Shown here in pieces: positions 9,640-17,551 of a stretch of 64,000 nt of DNA. The notes beneath the pieces are model-generated. The model saw nothing but the letters and a program-made list of their open reading frames with translations. It had not been told where the DNA came from and searched no databases. Origin of the DNA: Phytohabitans sp036906915. GTDB lineage: Bacteria; Actinomycetota; Actinomycetes; Mycobacteriales; Micromonosporaceae. Both the position numbers and the translations under genes were made by a program. Each line of letters opens with the position of its first letter. Within the stretch, counting starts at the first letter, position 1. The stretch is from the NCBI RefSeq assembly GCF_036906915.1, contig NZ_JBAKHX010000012.1:62001-126000 (forward strand), in the 5' to 3' direction.

Positions 9640-10751
9640 ACGTCCCGCTCGTCGACGTGAAGGCCGCGTATCTGCGGCACAAGGACGCCATCGACGCCGC
9701 CATGCGCGACGTCGTGGAGTCAACCGCGTTCATCCAGGGACCGCGGCTGCGGGCTTTCGAAGAGGCGTTCGCGGTGTTCTGCGGCACCCGGCACGCGATC
9801 GGCGTCGGCTCTGGCACGGCGGCCCTGCACCTGGCGCTCGCCGCGGCCGGTGTGGGCGCGGGCGACGAGGTCGCGGTGCCGGCGCACTCGTTCATCGCCA
9901 CCATCGAGCCGGTGAGCTGGCTGGGCGCCAAGCCGCGGTTCGTCGAGATCGACCCGCTGACCGGTGCGATGGACCCGGCCGCGCTCAAGAACGTCGTCGA
10001 CGGCGTGCGCGCGGTGCTGCCGGTGCACATCCACGGCCGACCCGCCGACATGGAGCAGATCGGCGCGATCGCCGCCGACGCCGGGGTACCGGTCATCGAG
10101 GACGCCGCCCAGGCGCACGGCGCCGAGATCACGCGGGCCGACGGCACCGTCGTACGGGCCGGCGGGTACGGGCTCGCTGGCTGCTTCTCCTTCTATCCCG
10201 GCAAGAACCTGGGCGCCTTCGGCGACGCCGGCGCCATCACCACCAACGACGACGACTTCGCCGCCGCCGTGCGCCGCCTGCGCGACCACGGGAGGACCTC
10301 CAAGTACGAGCACGAGATCATCGGGTACGCCCACCGCATGGACACGCTCCAGGCGGCGGTGCTGCACGCCAAGCTCGGCACCCTGGACGCCGACAACCAG
10401 CGGCGCGCCGAGCTGGTGGCCGGCTACGAGTCTGCCCTGGCCGGCGTCGGCGACCTGTGGTTCCCGCCGGAAACTCCGGGCCGGCACAGCGTCTACCACC
10501 ACGCGCTGGTGCGCACCGCCCACCGCGACGCGCTGCTGGCGTTCCTCTCCGAGCGGGGCATCGGCGCCGGCGTGCACTACCCGGTGCCGCTGCACCTGCA
10601 GCCGGCTTACGAGTTCCTCGGCTTCCAGCGCGGCGACCTGCCGGCCACCGAGGCGTGGGCCGACCAGTGCCTGTCGCTGCCGCTGTACCCGGAGCTGACC
10701 TCCTCCCAGCACGCGGCGGTTGTCGCGGCGGTGACCGACTTCTTCGCATGA
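9636..10751 (+). CDS. DegT/DnrJ/EryC1/StrS sugar aminotransferase (WlbC/WbpE-like)
   Basis: 371 residues, a fold-type I PLP enzyme. Visible motifs: VGSGTAALHLALAAAGVGAGDE (cofactor phosphate site), EDAAQAHGA with the PLP-binding Asp, and SFYPGKNLGAFGDAG with the Schiff-base Lys190. GIGAGVHYPVPLHLQP near the C-terminus is the usual substrate-loop region. Predicted to transfer an amino group to the 3-keto sugar nucleotide made by the upstream dehydrogenase, usually with glutamate as donor. The GTG at 9636 overlaps the acetyltransferase stop (GTGA) and directly precedes the conserved MNVPLVDVKAAYLRH start; longer upstream reading is not supported. Confidence 0.88.
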   Translation: MNVPLVDVKAAYLRHKDAIDAAMRDVVESTAFIQGPRLRAFEEAFAVFCGTRHAIGVGSGTAALHLALAAAGVGAGDEVAVPAHSFIATIEPVSWLGAKPRFVEIDPLTGAMDPAALKNVVDGVRAVLPVHIHGRPADMEQIGAIAADAGVPVIEDAAQAHGAEITRADGTVVRAGGYGLAGCFSFYPGKNLGAFGDAGAITTNDDDFAAAVRRLRDHGRTSKYEHEIIGYAHRMDTLQAAVLHAKLGTLDADNQRRAELVAGYESALAGVGDLWFPPETPGRHSVYHHALVRTAHRDALLAFLSERGIGAGVHYPVPLHLQPAYEFLGFQRGDLPATEAWADQCLSLPLYPELTSSQHAAVVAAVTDFFA

Positions 10752-11716
10752 GGATCCTGGCGGTCACGAACCTGTGGCCGGAGCCGGGCAGCTTCCGCGG
10801 CGTGTTCGTGGCCGAGCAGGTGGCGGGACTGCGCCGGCTCGGCCACGAGGTCGACGTGGAGGTGGTGGCGCAGGCTCGCGGCACCAAGGACTACCTGCTC
10901 GCCGCGCCCCGGGTGGCCAGGCGCGCGAGGTCCGGCCAGTACGACCTCGTGCACGTCCACTATGGACTGACCGCGCTCTCCGCCCGGCTCGTCGGTGCGT
11001 TGCCGACCGTGCTGTCGCTGTACGGCAGCGACGTCAACACACCCTGGCAGGCGCGGGTCACCAAGCTCTTCGACGGCCGCCCGGCGGCCCGCGTGTACCC
11101 GTCACGGCGGCTCGTCGACGCGGCCGGCGACCCAGCCGGGATCGTCGTGCCCAACGGCGTCGACTTCGACCTCTTCCAGCCACCGTCCGAACAGGAGCGT
11201 GCGGCGGCGCGCGCGGCGCTCGGGTTTGGGCCGGACGACAAGGTGCTGCTCTTCGGCGCCGCGCCCGACAACCCCGTCAAGCAGTACGACCTGTACGAGG
11301 ACGTGCTGGAGGCCCTTGTCGCGCAAGGGGTCGCGGCGCGCGAGCTGGTCCTGCCCGGCCCTGGCCAGACCCGCGCGGACGTCGTACCCAAGTTCGCCGC
11401 CGCCGACGTCCTGCTGGTCACCTCGCGCCAGGGCACCGAGAGCGGCCCCTTGGTGGTCAAGGAGGCCGCCGCGATGGGCCTGCCCGTGGTGAGCGTGGAC
11501 GTCGGCGACGCCGCCGAGGTGCTGGCCGGCGTCACCCCGAGCGCGGTCGTCCCGTTCCCCGCGCGGCGGGATGATCTGGTGGCCGACCTGGTGTGGGCGG
11601 CGGCCGAGGTCCTGGCTGCAGGCGCTCGGAGCGACGGCCGCTCAAAGCTCGGTGAATACTCTCAGGACGCCGTGATAGCCCGCCTCGCGGCGGTGTACGA
11701 GTCCGTGGTGGGCTGA
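10748..11716 (+). CDS. GT4-family glycosyltransferase
   Basis: 322 residues. N-terminus MRILAVTNLWPEPGSFRGVFVAEQVAGLRRLGHEV is the classic GT4 opening; HVHYGLTALSAR and LYGSDVN follow. The C-terminal domain holds VVPNGVDFDLF, KVLLFGAAPDNPVKQYDL and the donor-binding loop SGPLVVKEAAAMGLPVV with the EX7E-type glutamates. The shorter middle part makes it smaller than the usual 370-400 residues. ATG start overlaps the aminotransferase stop (ATGA). It closes the glycan cluster and probably adds the diamino-uronate or a neighbouring sugar; donor specificity is unknown. Confidence 0.85.
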   Translation: MRILAVTNLWPEPGSFRGVFVAEQVAGLRRLGHEVDVEVVAQARGTKDYLLAAPRVARRARSGQYDLVHVHYGLTALSARLVGALPTVLSLYGSDVNTPWQARVTKLFDGRPAARVYPSRRLVDAAGDPAGIVVPNGVDFDLFQPPSEQERAAARAALGFGPDDKVLLFGAAPDNPVKQYDLYEDVLEALVAQGVAARELVLPGPGQTRADVVPKFAAADVLLVTSRQGTESGPLVVKEAAAMGLPVVSVDVGDAAEVLAGVTPSAVVPFPARRDDLVADLVWAAAEVLAAGARSDGRSKLGEYSQDAVIARLAAVYESVVG

Positions 11717-11796
11717 TCCCATCGGGTGGGGCCGCGGCGTCCAGGCGCGCCGGGTACGGTGTGCGGAGTTTTGTGACCGACCCAGGAGGACCCGGC

Positions 11797-12435
11797 GTGA
11801 CCAGCAACCAGCCGCGCATGACCAAGTCCGAGCGGCGGGCGGCCGCCAAGGCCGCCGCGGCGAAGGCCGCCGAGCGCAAGCGCCGCAACCAGGCGATCGC
11901 CGGCGCCGCGGCCGGTCTCGCCGCGATCGCGGTCATCGTCGTGGTGTTCGCACTGGTCAGAGGCGGCGACAGCGACGGTACGGCGTCGCCCGCGCTGACC
12001 ACCACGCCGGGCGAAAGCGCCTCGCCCACCGCCGCCCCGTTCCCGCCGTTGCCCGCCGGCGCCGACCCGGCGCTCGGGGAGAAGCCCGTGGTGAAGGCCG
12101 GCACCGGCGACCTGACCAAGCTCAAGGTCACGACGCTCATCGAGGGCACCGGCCCGGCCGCCGCGCAGGGTCAGCAGGTCACGGTCAACTATGTCGGCGT
12201 CACCTACAAGACAGGTGAGGAGTTCGACGCGTCCTGGAAGCGTCAAGAGGCCTTCACGTTCCAGCTCGGCCAGGGTGGCGTGATCCCGGGCTGGGACCAG
12301 GGGCTCGCTGGGGTCAAGGTGGGCAGCCGCGTGCAGCTCGACATCCCCTCTGACCTGGCGTACGGCGACAACCCGGGCCAAGGCCGGCCGGGCGGCGCCC
12401 TGCGCTTCGTCGTCGACCTTCTGGGCGCCCAGTAG
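11797..12435 (+). CDS. Membrane-anchored FKBP-type peptidyl-prolyl isomerase
   Basis: 212 residues. A Lys/Arg-rich cytoplasmic start (MTKSERRAAAKAAA) is followed by one transmembrane helix near residues 36-58 (GAAAGLAAIAVIVVVFALV) and a Ser/Thr/Pro linker. The C-terminal 105 residues are an FKBP domain: VTVNYVGVTYKTGEEFDASW, then FQLGQGGVIPGWDQGLAGVKVG, IPSDLAYGD and GGALRFVVDLLG. The domain faces outside the membrane, so it should help exported proteins fold. I chose the GTG at 11797 because GGAGGA lies six bases upstream; a longer frame start at 11761 is unlikely. Its stop lies 13 bp from the convergent next gene. Confidence 0.9.
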   Translation: MTSNQPRMTKSERRAAAKAAAAKAAERKRRNQAIAGAAAGLAAIAVIVVVFALVRGGDSDGTASPALTTTPGESASPTAAPFPPLPAGADPALGEKPVVKAGTGDLTKLKVTTLIEGTGPAAAQGQQVTVNYVGVTYKTGEEFDASWKRQEAFTFQLGQGGVIPGWDQGLAGVKVGSRVQLDIPSDLAYGDNPGQGRPGGALRFVVDLLGAQ

Positions 12436-12448
12436 CGCCCTGATCACG

Positions 12449-13549
12449 CTATGGGCCGTCGGTGACCTCGTCGGGGGAGCGGCGGGGTGTCGGGCGGCCC
12501 GGCTGGCCGTACCCGATGCGCAGCACCATCTGCGGCACCCCGAACCGGCCGAGCGCGCGCCGCAGCTGCTCGCGGGCGCCGCTCACCTCGATGGGTTGCG
12601 AGATCATCGAGGCGGTCAGCTCGGCGTTGGTGGCGGTGAGCAGCATCCGTTGCAGCGCCTGGCCGGCGGTGATCTGGTCGGTGGCGCTGTCGCCGGCCGT
12701 ACCGATCACGGCGACCAGCGGTTCGGGCTCGACCTCGCCGCCGCGCCCGCCGTCCCAGCTCGGCCCGCTGTTGCCGCCGCGCCCGCCGTCGCGACCACGC
12801 CCGCCGTGCGGGTCGTTCCGGTCCGAAGTGGCATCCCAGCCGGGACCGCCGTTCGCTCCTCGCGTGGCGGTGAGGGGGCGCGCCTGGAGGGGGATGGCGG
12901 TGGGCGCGCGGTGCCTCATCGGCAGCAGCTCGTCCGGGGCGGCGACCGGCCCGCCCACGGCCGCGGGCACCCCGTCGTGGGCCGGCCCGTGCCGGGTCCA
13001 CCGGGAGATCTCCGCGCGCTGCTCCGGATCGCGTTGAAGAGCTCGGTGCGCATTGTGCGCGAGCTCTCCGAGCGCGCTCACCCCGGATGCTCCGATCACC
13101 AGCTCGACCCACGCGCCCTCGGCGCGCGCCGCCTCGACCAGGCGCCAGCGGGCGTCGAGCGGCACCGGGTCGGGCAAGAACGGCGCCCGGTTGCTGTGCC
13201 GTAGCCGCACCGCCGCGAACAACGCGTGCTCGTGCGGCGCGGCGGCGCGGTACCGGTCGGGCTCCAGGCGCGCCACCACGTGGGGCTCGTCCGGATGCGG
13301 TAGCAGCCGCACCCGGGGGACGATGCCGGCGGCGGCCAGCGCCAGCCGGAGGTTGAAGGTGGCCGCCCCGCACGCCAGGTACGCGGCCCAGTCGGAGAGC
13401 CGGCGGTCATGGTCGGCGTACACCTCGATGCCGCCGTCACGGAGCCGGAACCGCCACGGCTGGCTGTTGTGCTGCGACGGCGCGTGCACCGCGGCCGCCA
13501 CCGCGCAGCGCAGATCGTCGGCCGTGAATCCGGTCGTGATCGCCGTCAT
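12449..13549 (-). CDS. Acg-family FMN-binding nitroreductase-like protein
   Basis: 366 residues. N-terminal half matches the Acg/nitroreductase fold: VAAAVHAPSQHNSQPWRF (phosphate-binding HNSQPW), DWAAYLACGAATFNLRLAL, and VRLRHSNRAPFLPDPVP. Mycobacterial Acg binds FMN and is induced in dormancy. Here residues of about 231-275 form an insertion of Gly, Arg, Asp, Asn and Ser (GGPGWDATSDRNDPHGGRGR region) between the two nitroreductase halves. After it the typical LVAVIGTAGDSATDQITAGQALQRMLL resumes. ATG at 13549 is preceded by GGAGGGTGGG. It runs convergent to the FKBP gene. Confidence 0.85.
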   Translation of the reverse strand: MTAITTGFTADDLRCAVAAAVHAPSQHNSQPWRFRLRDGGIEVYADHDRRLSDWAAYLACGAATFNLRLALAAAGIVPRVRLLPHPDEPHVVARLEPDRYRAAAPHEHALFAAVRLRHSNRAPFLPDPVPLDARWRLVEAARAEGAWVELVIGASGVSALGELAHNAHRALQRDPEQRAEISRWTRHGPAHDGVPAAVGGPVAAPDELLPMRHRAPTAIPLQARPLTATRGANGGPGWDATSDRNDPHGGRGRDGGRGGNSGPSWDGGRGGEVEPEPLVAVIGTAGDSATDQITAGQALQRMLLTATNAELTASMISQPIEVSGAREQLRRALGRFGVPQMVLRIGYGQPGRPTPRRSPDEVTDGP

Positions 13550-13598
13550 CCGTCCCACCCTCCGTGCCGGGCCACCCGGCGGACAGGGCCGAAGGTCC

Positions 13599-14564
13599 TC
13601 AGACCGACAGTAGTGTCTTCCCCGTCACAGCGCGCTTTTCGATGGCGGCGTGTGCCTCGGCGGCGCGCTCCAACGGGTACACCTGTCCCACCAGCGGGGT
13701 GACACGTCCGGCGGCCGCGGCGGCGAGCGCCCGCCCGAGGCGCTCCCGGAACTGCTCCGGGGTGAGCTGCACGTCCTGGATGCCGGTCACGGTGATGCGG
13801 CGCGCGGCGGCCACGTCCGGGTCGGGTACCGCGAACTCGCCCGCCGGCGTGCCGTACGCGCAGACCCGCCCGCCCGGTGCGACCAGGTCGAAGGCCGCCC
13901 GGCCGTACTCCCCGCCGGCGCCGTCGAGCACCACGTCGAGGGAGCCGGCCGCCGCGCGTACCCGCTCGATCCAGTCGGGCTTGGAGTAGTCGACCGTGGC
14001 GTCCGCGCCGAGGCGGAGGATGCGGTCCAACTTCGCGCTGCCGCGGGCGGCGGCCACGACGTACGCGCCGGCCGCGTGCGCGAGCTGCACGAGCAGCGCG
14101 CCCAGGCCGCCGCCGGCGGCCGTGACGAGAACCTTGTCGCCGGGCTTGATCGCGACGAGGTCCGCGACGGCGATCGCGGTGGTGCCGTCGTGCAGCAGCG
14201 CGGCCGCGTCGGTCAGTGACAGTTCATCGGGTACCGGTACCAGCCCGTCCACCGGCACGAGTGCCCGCTCGACGTATCCGCCGTGCGCGCCGGTGCCCGT
14301 GACCACCCGGCGGCCCCGCCACGCGGGGTCGACCCCCGCCCCGGTCGCCGCGACCGTCCCGGCGACGCCGACGCCCGCGCGGTACGGCGGTTCGTGGTCG
14401 AAGTACGGCTTGCCGTCCCCGCTCCGGATCTTCGTCTCGACCCACAGGACGTCGGCGATGGCCACGTCGACCACCGCCTCGCCGGGCCCGGGCACCGGAT
14501 CGGGCGCCTCTCTCAGCGCAAGTACCTCTGGACCGCCGAATTGGGTTACCTCAATGACTCGCAT
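13599..14564 (-). CDS. Zinc-independent quinone oxidoreductase (MDR superfamily)
   Basis: 321 residues. GroES-like N-terminal domain (RVIEVTQFGGPEVLALREAPDP opening, typical of QOR/zeta-crystallin), then the NADPH-binding region with DKVLVTAAGGGLGALLVQLA. No zinc-ligand cysteines are seen, so it belongs to the quinone reductase rather than alcohol dehydrogenase branch. It ends with YPLERAAEAHAAIEKRAVTGKTLL, as in QOR. A SoxR-type operator lies between promoter boxes directly upstream; the start at 14564 is chosen because the predicted transcription start coincides with it, giving a leaderless mRNA. An alternative ATG at 14576 lies within the predicted -10. Likely role: detoxifying redox-active quinones. 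Confidence 0.9.
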   Translation of the reverse strand: MRVIEVTQFGGPEVLALREAPDPVPGPGEAVVDVAIADVLWVETKIRSGDGKPYFDHEPPYRAGVGVAGTVAATGAGVDPAWRGRRVVTGTGAHGGYVERALVPVDGLVPVPDELSLTDAAALLHDGTTAIAVADLVAIKPGDKVLVTAAGGGLGALLVQLAHAAGAYVVAAARGSAKLDRILRLGADATVDYSKPDWIERVRAAAGSLDVVLDGAGGEYGRAAFDLVAPGGRVCAYGTPAGEFAVPDPDVAAARRITVTGIQDVQLTPEQFRERLGRALAAAAAGRVTPLVGQVYPLERAAEAHAAIEKRAVTGKTLLSV

Positions 14565-14571
14565 GGCACCG

Positions 14572-14602
14572 ACCATGCAACCTCAACACGACTTGAGGTC
14601 AA
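14572..14602 (-). promoter_or_regulatory. SoxR-type operator inside a 19-bp-spaced promoter
   Basis: The 18-mer CCTCAACACGACTTGAGG (14581-14598) is an inverted repeat with perfect 6-bp ends CCTCAA/TTGAGG, agreeing with the SoxR box CCTCAAGTTAACTTGAGG at both arms. Read on the minus strand, TTGACC (14602-14597) and CATGGT (14577-14572) are 19 bp apart, the long spacing typical of MerR-family activation, and the box lies between them. The ATG of the quinone oxidoreductase begins 8 nt after the -10. Confidence 0.75.
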
Positions 14603-14606
14603 ATGG

Positions 14607-15029
14607 TCAGTTGTTCTCGGCCGCCGCACTGATCTGGCCGAGCGCGGACTGCGGGTCGCGCTCGATGGCCATGTCGCCGAGCGACACGACGCCCACGAGC
14701 CGGCCGTTCTCGACGACCGGCAGCCGGCGTACCGCCTTGCCGCGCATCATGTCCACGGCCCGTTCGACGTCGTCGTCCGGCGCCACCGACACCGGGTCGG
14801 GGCTGCACACGTCGCCGACCATGGTGACGCGGGCCTCGCGGCCGTCGGCGAGCGCCCGGACCACGATGTCGCGGTCGGTGACGATGCCGCGCAGGTGGCC
14901 GTCCAGGTCGACGACGAGCACGTCGCCGATGTCCTTGTCGCGCATCTGCTGTGCGGCGTCGATCAGTGTGGCGTCCGGCGCTACGGTCACCGGGCCAGGG
15001 GTCATCACATCGCGAACCGTCTGCGTCAT
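14607..15029 (-). CDS. CBS-domain pair protein
   Basis: 140 residues formed of two CBS motifs and nothing else. CBS1: VRDVMTPGPVTVAPDATLIDAAQQM ... DIGDVLVVDLDGHLRGIVTDRDIV; CBS2: VGDVCSPDPVSVAPDDDVERAVDMM ... VRRLPVVENGRLVGVVSLGDMA. Such small proteins bind adenine nucleotides and modulate partners; which partner is not evident here. The ATG is preceded by GGAGGTACGCC. It is divergent from the LacI-family gene and lies just upstream of the SoxR-type promoter of the quinone oxidoreductase, whose -35 starts a few bases past its stop codon. Confidence 0.9.
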   Translation of the reverse strand: MTQTVRDVMTPGPVTVAPDATLIDAAQQMRDKDIGDVLVVDLDGHLRGIVTDRDIVVRALADGREARVTMVGDVCSPDPVSVAPDDDVERAVDMMRGKAVRRLPVVENGRLVGVVSLGDMAIERDPQSALGQISAAAENN

Positions 15030-15095
15030 GGCGTACCTCCAAAGCAGTGATGTGGATACATGGGCCCTACCCAGTCGCTGGCCGTTAACACGTTC

Positions 15096-15124
15096 TTGAC
15101 ATCCGCAGCCCGGAGGCGCACAGT
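15096..15124 (+). promoter_or_regulatory. Probable promoter of the LacI/ABC/GH42 operon
   Basis: A consensus -35 TTGACA lies at 15096-15101. A 17-bp spacer leads to CACAGT at 15119-15124, a weak -10. The predicted transcription start would fall inside the first copy of the operator array at 15127-15166, fitting repression by a LacI-type protein. Confidence 0.5.
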
Positions 15125-15126
15125 CT

Positions 15127-15166
15127 GACTACGTAGTCCTGACTACGTAGTCCTGACTACGTAGTC
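15127..15166. promoter_or_regulatory. Triple perfect operator, GACTACGTAGTC x3
   Basis: Three identical 12-bp perfect palindromes, GACTACGTAGTC, occupy 15127-15138, 15141-15152 and 15155-15166, each separated by CT, giving a 14-bp period. They end 19 bp before the ATG of the LacI-family regulator. The symmetric site with a central CG is typical of LacI-family operators. I saw no other copy of this 12-mer in the window. Confidence 0.85.
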
Positions 15167-15185
15167 AAGCCTGCGGGAGGGTGCG

Positions 15186-16208
15186 ATGTCCCAGGCCAGC
15201 CGCCGCCCGCCAGGCAGCACGGACGTGGCGCGGCTGGCCGGGGTGTCGCAGAAGACGGTCTCCCGCGTGATGAACGGCGAGCCGTACGTCAGCGAGGCCG
15301 TCCGCGAGCGCGTGCTCGCGGCGGCGCGCGAGTTGGGGTACCGGCGCAACACCGCGGCCCGCGCGCTCAACCTTGGCCGCTTCCACCGCATCGGGGTCGT
15401 GTCGCTGGGCAGCGCGCTCTACGGCCCGTCGTCCACATTGGTCGCGCTGGAGCGGCGGGCCCGCGAGACCGGCTACGCGCTCAGCATCGTCCACACCCTC
15501 GAAGGCCAGGACGGCAGCGTCATGGCCGCCGTCGACTCGCTGCTGGCGCAGGGCGTCGACGGCATCGTGCTCTCCGAACCCATCGACGAGGGGCAGGAGC
15601 TGCGCATCGAGCCCGAGGTACCGGTGCTCAGCTTCGGGCCCACGCCCGGCATCGAAGGACCGCGCGTCGTCCTCACCGGCGCGTCCGGCGTCGACGCCGG
15701 ACGGGTCGCCACCGAACACCTGCTCGCGCTCGGCCACGCGACCGTCTGGCACGTGGCCGGCCCGAGCCAGTGGTGGGCGGCCCGCGACCGCGCCAGCGGC
15801 TGGCGGCACGCCCTTGCCACCGCCGGCGTCGCCGAACCACCTGTCATCGAGGGCGACTGGTCGCCCGCGTCCGGGTACGCCGCCGGGCGGCAGCTGGCTA
15901 CCAACCCCGACGTCACCGCGGTGTTCGTCGCCAACGACGAGATGGCGATCGGGGTGCTGCGGGCGTTCGCGGAGGCCCGCCTCCACGTTCCGGGCCGCGT
16001 CAGCGTCGTCGGCATGGACGACATCCCCGCGGCGGCTTACCTCAGCCCGCCGCTCACCACCATCCGCCAGGACTTCGAGGCCATCGCCGAGTACGGCCTG
16101 GCGCTGCTCGTCGAGGAGATCGAGAGCGGTGCGGCGGCGGCCCACCACGAACTCCCCGCGCACCTCGTCGTACGCGAGTCGACCGCACCACCGAGGGAGA
16201 CATCATGA
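15186..16208 (+). CDS. LacI-family transcriptional regulator of the galactoside operon
   Basis: 340 residues. N-terminal helix-turn-helix TDVARLAGVSQKTVSRVMNG with the hinge helix RNTAARALNLG (residues about 12-65), then a periplasmic-binding-protein-like sugar domain with VDGIVLSEPI, ASGVDAGRVATEHLLALGH, AVFVANDEMAIGVLRAF and VVGMDDIPAAAYLSPPLTTI. It probably binds the three palindromes just upstream and is relieved by a galactoside or related sugar. ATG at 15186 follows GGGAGGG. The downstream binding-protein gene overlaps its stop by 4 bp, so regulator, transporter and GH42 should be one transcript. Confidence 0.92.
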   Translation: MSQASRRPPGSTDVARLAGVSQKTVSRVMNGEPYVSEAVRERVLAAARELGYRRNTAARALNLGRFHRIGVVSLGSALYGPSSTLVALERRARETGYALSIVHTLEGQDGSVMAAVDSLLAQGVDGIVLSEPIDEGQELRIEPEVPVLSFGPTPGIEGPRVVLTGASGVDAGRVATEHLLALGHATVWHVAGPSQWWAARDRASGWRHALATAGVAEPPVIEGDWSPASGYAAGRQLATNPDVTAVFVANDEMAIGVLRAFAEARLHVPGRVSVVGMDDIPAAAYLSPPLTTIRQDFEAIAEYGLALLVEEIESGAAAAHHELPAHLVVRESTAPPRETS

Positions 16209-17551
16209 GAACACCGCGACTCCGGCTCCTCGCCGCGGGCGTGGCCGCCGGGCTGGTCCTCGCCGGTTGCGGCGGCGGGTCGGACGACGACTCCGGCGGT
16301 ACGTCCAGCGCCGTCAGCCAGGCCGACATCGACAAGGCGATGCAGACGCCGACCGAGCTGACGTTCTGGAGCTGGGTGCCGAACATCGACAAGGAGATCG
16401 CGCTCTTCGAGAAGGAGTACCCCGCGATCAACGTGAAGCTGGTCAACGCCGGTCAGGGCGAGCCGCAGTACACGAAGCTCCGCACCGCCCTCAAAGCCGG
16501 CAGCGGCGCGCCCGACGTGGTGCAGATCGAGTTCCAGTACATCCCCACCTTCACCATCACGGGCGACCTGCTCGACCTGCGCCCCTACGGCGCGGAGGCG
16601 CTCAAGGACCAGTTCGTGGACTGGACCTGGGGCCAGGTGACCGGCGCGGACGGGCAGGTGTGGGCGATCCCGCAGGACACCGGGCCGATGGGCATGCTGT
16701 ACCGGCAAGACATCTTCGACAAGTACGGGATCAAGCCGCCGACCACGTGGGACGAGTTCGCCGCGGCGGCCCGCACGCTGCACGCCGCCGACCCCAACGT
16801 GTACCTGACCAACCTCGCCTCGAACCAGAACGGCGCCTGGATGGGGCTGCTGTGGCAGGCCGGCTCGCGTCCCTTCAAGACCGATGGCGACCGGATCAGC
16901 GTCAGCGTCAACGACGAGGCGTCCAAGAAGCTCGGCCAATACTGGGGCGGCCTGGCGAAAGAGGGCGTCATCTCGACAGACGCCGACTTCACCGACCAGT
17001 GGTACCAGGGGCTCAACCGCGGCAAGTACGCCACCTGGCTGACCGCCGCGTGGGGTCCGGTGTTCCTGTCCACCAGCGCCAAGGACACCAGCGGCAAGTG
17101 GCGGGCCGCGCCTCTTCCACAGTGGACGGACGGCGGGCAGGAGGCCGGCAACTGGGGCGGCTCGACCAGCGCCGTGGTGAAGACGACGAAGAACCCGATC
17201 GCGGCGGCGAAGTTCGCCGAGTTCCTCAACACCGACCCCGAGTCGACGATGATGTTCGCGACCGAGCAGTTCCTCTTCCCGGCTACCAAGGCCGTGCTGT
17301 CGAACCCGGCGTTCAGCGACCAGAAGCCGGCGTTCTACGGCGGCCAGCAGGTCAACCAGGTGTTCGCCGGCATCAGCGACACGGTGGCGACCGACTTCCA
17401 GTGGCCGCCGTTCCTCGACCAGACCGTCAACGACTGGGACGAGACCGTCGGCAAGTCCCTCGCCGACAGGACCGACACCGTGGCCGCTCTCGACCAGTGG
17501 CAGCAACGCATCACGACGTACGCGAAGAACCAGGGCTTCAAGGTGGAATAG
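16205..17551 (+). CDS. ABC importer sugar-binding lipoprotein (CUT1)
   Basis: 448 residues. Lipoprotein signal peptide MRTPRLRLLAAGVAAGLVLAGC; the LAGC lipobox puts the anchor Cys at residue 22, followed by a Gly/Ser/Asp linker. The mature part is a family 1 extracellular solute-binding protein: ELTFWSWVPNIDKEIALFEK, GAPDVVQIEFQYIPTF, GQVWAIPQDTGPMGMLYRQDIF, NWGGSTSAVVKTTKNP. It should capture a sugar oligomer for the two permeases that follow. ATG overlaps the LacI stop (ATGA). The substrate is inferred as a beta-galactoside from the GH42 in the operon, not from the protein itself. Confidence 0.9.
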   Translation: MRTPRLRLLAAGVAAGLVLAGCGGGSDDDSGGTSSAVSQADIDKAMQTPTELTFWSWVPNIDKEIALFEKEYPAINVKLVNAGQGEPQYTKLRTALKAGSGAPDVVQIEFQYIPTFTITGDLLDLRPYGAEALKDQFVDWTWGQVTGADGQVWAIPQDTGPMGMLYRQDIFDKYGIKPPTTWDEFAAAARTLHAADPNVYLTNLASNQNGAWMGLLWQAGSRPFKTDGDRISVSVNDEASKKLGQYWGGLAKEGVISTDADFTDQWYQGLNRGKYATWLTAAWGPVFLSTSAKDTSGKWRAAPLPQWTDGGQEAGNWGGSTSAVVKTTKNPIAAAKFAEFLNTDPESTMMFATEQFLFPATKAVLSNPAFSDQKPAFYGGQQVNQVFAGISDTVATDFQWPPFLDQTVNDWDETVGKSLADRTDTVAALDQWQQRITTYAKNQGFKVE

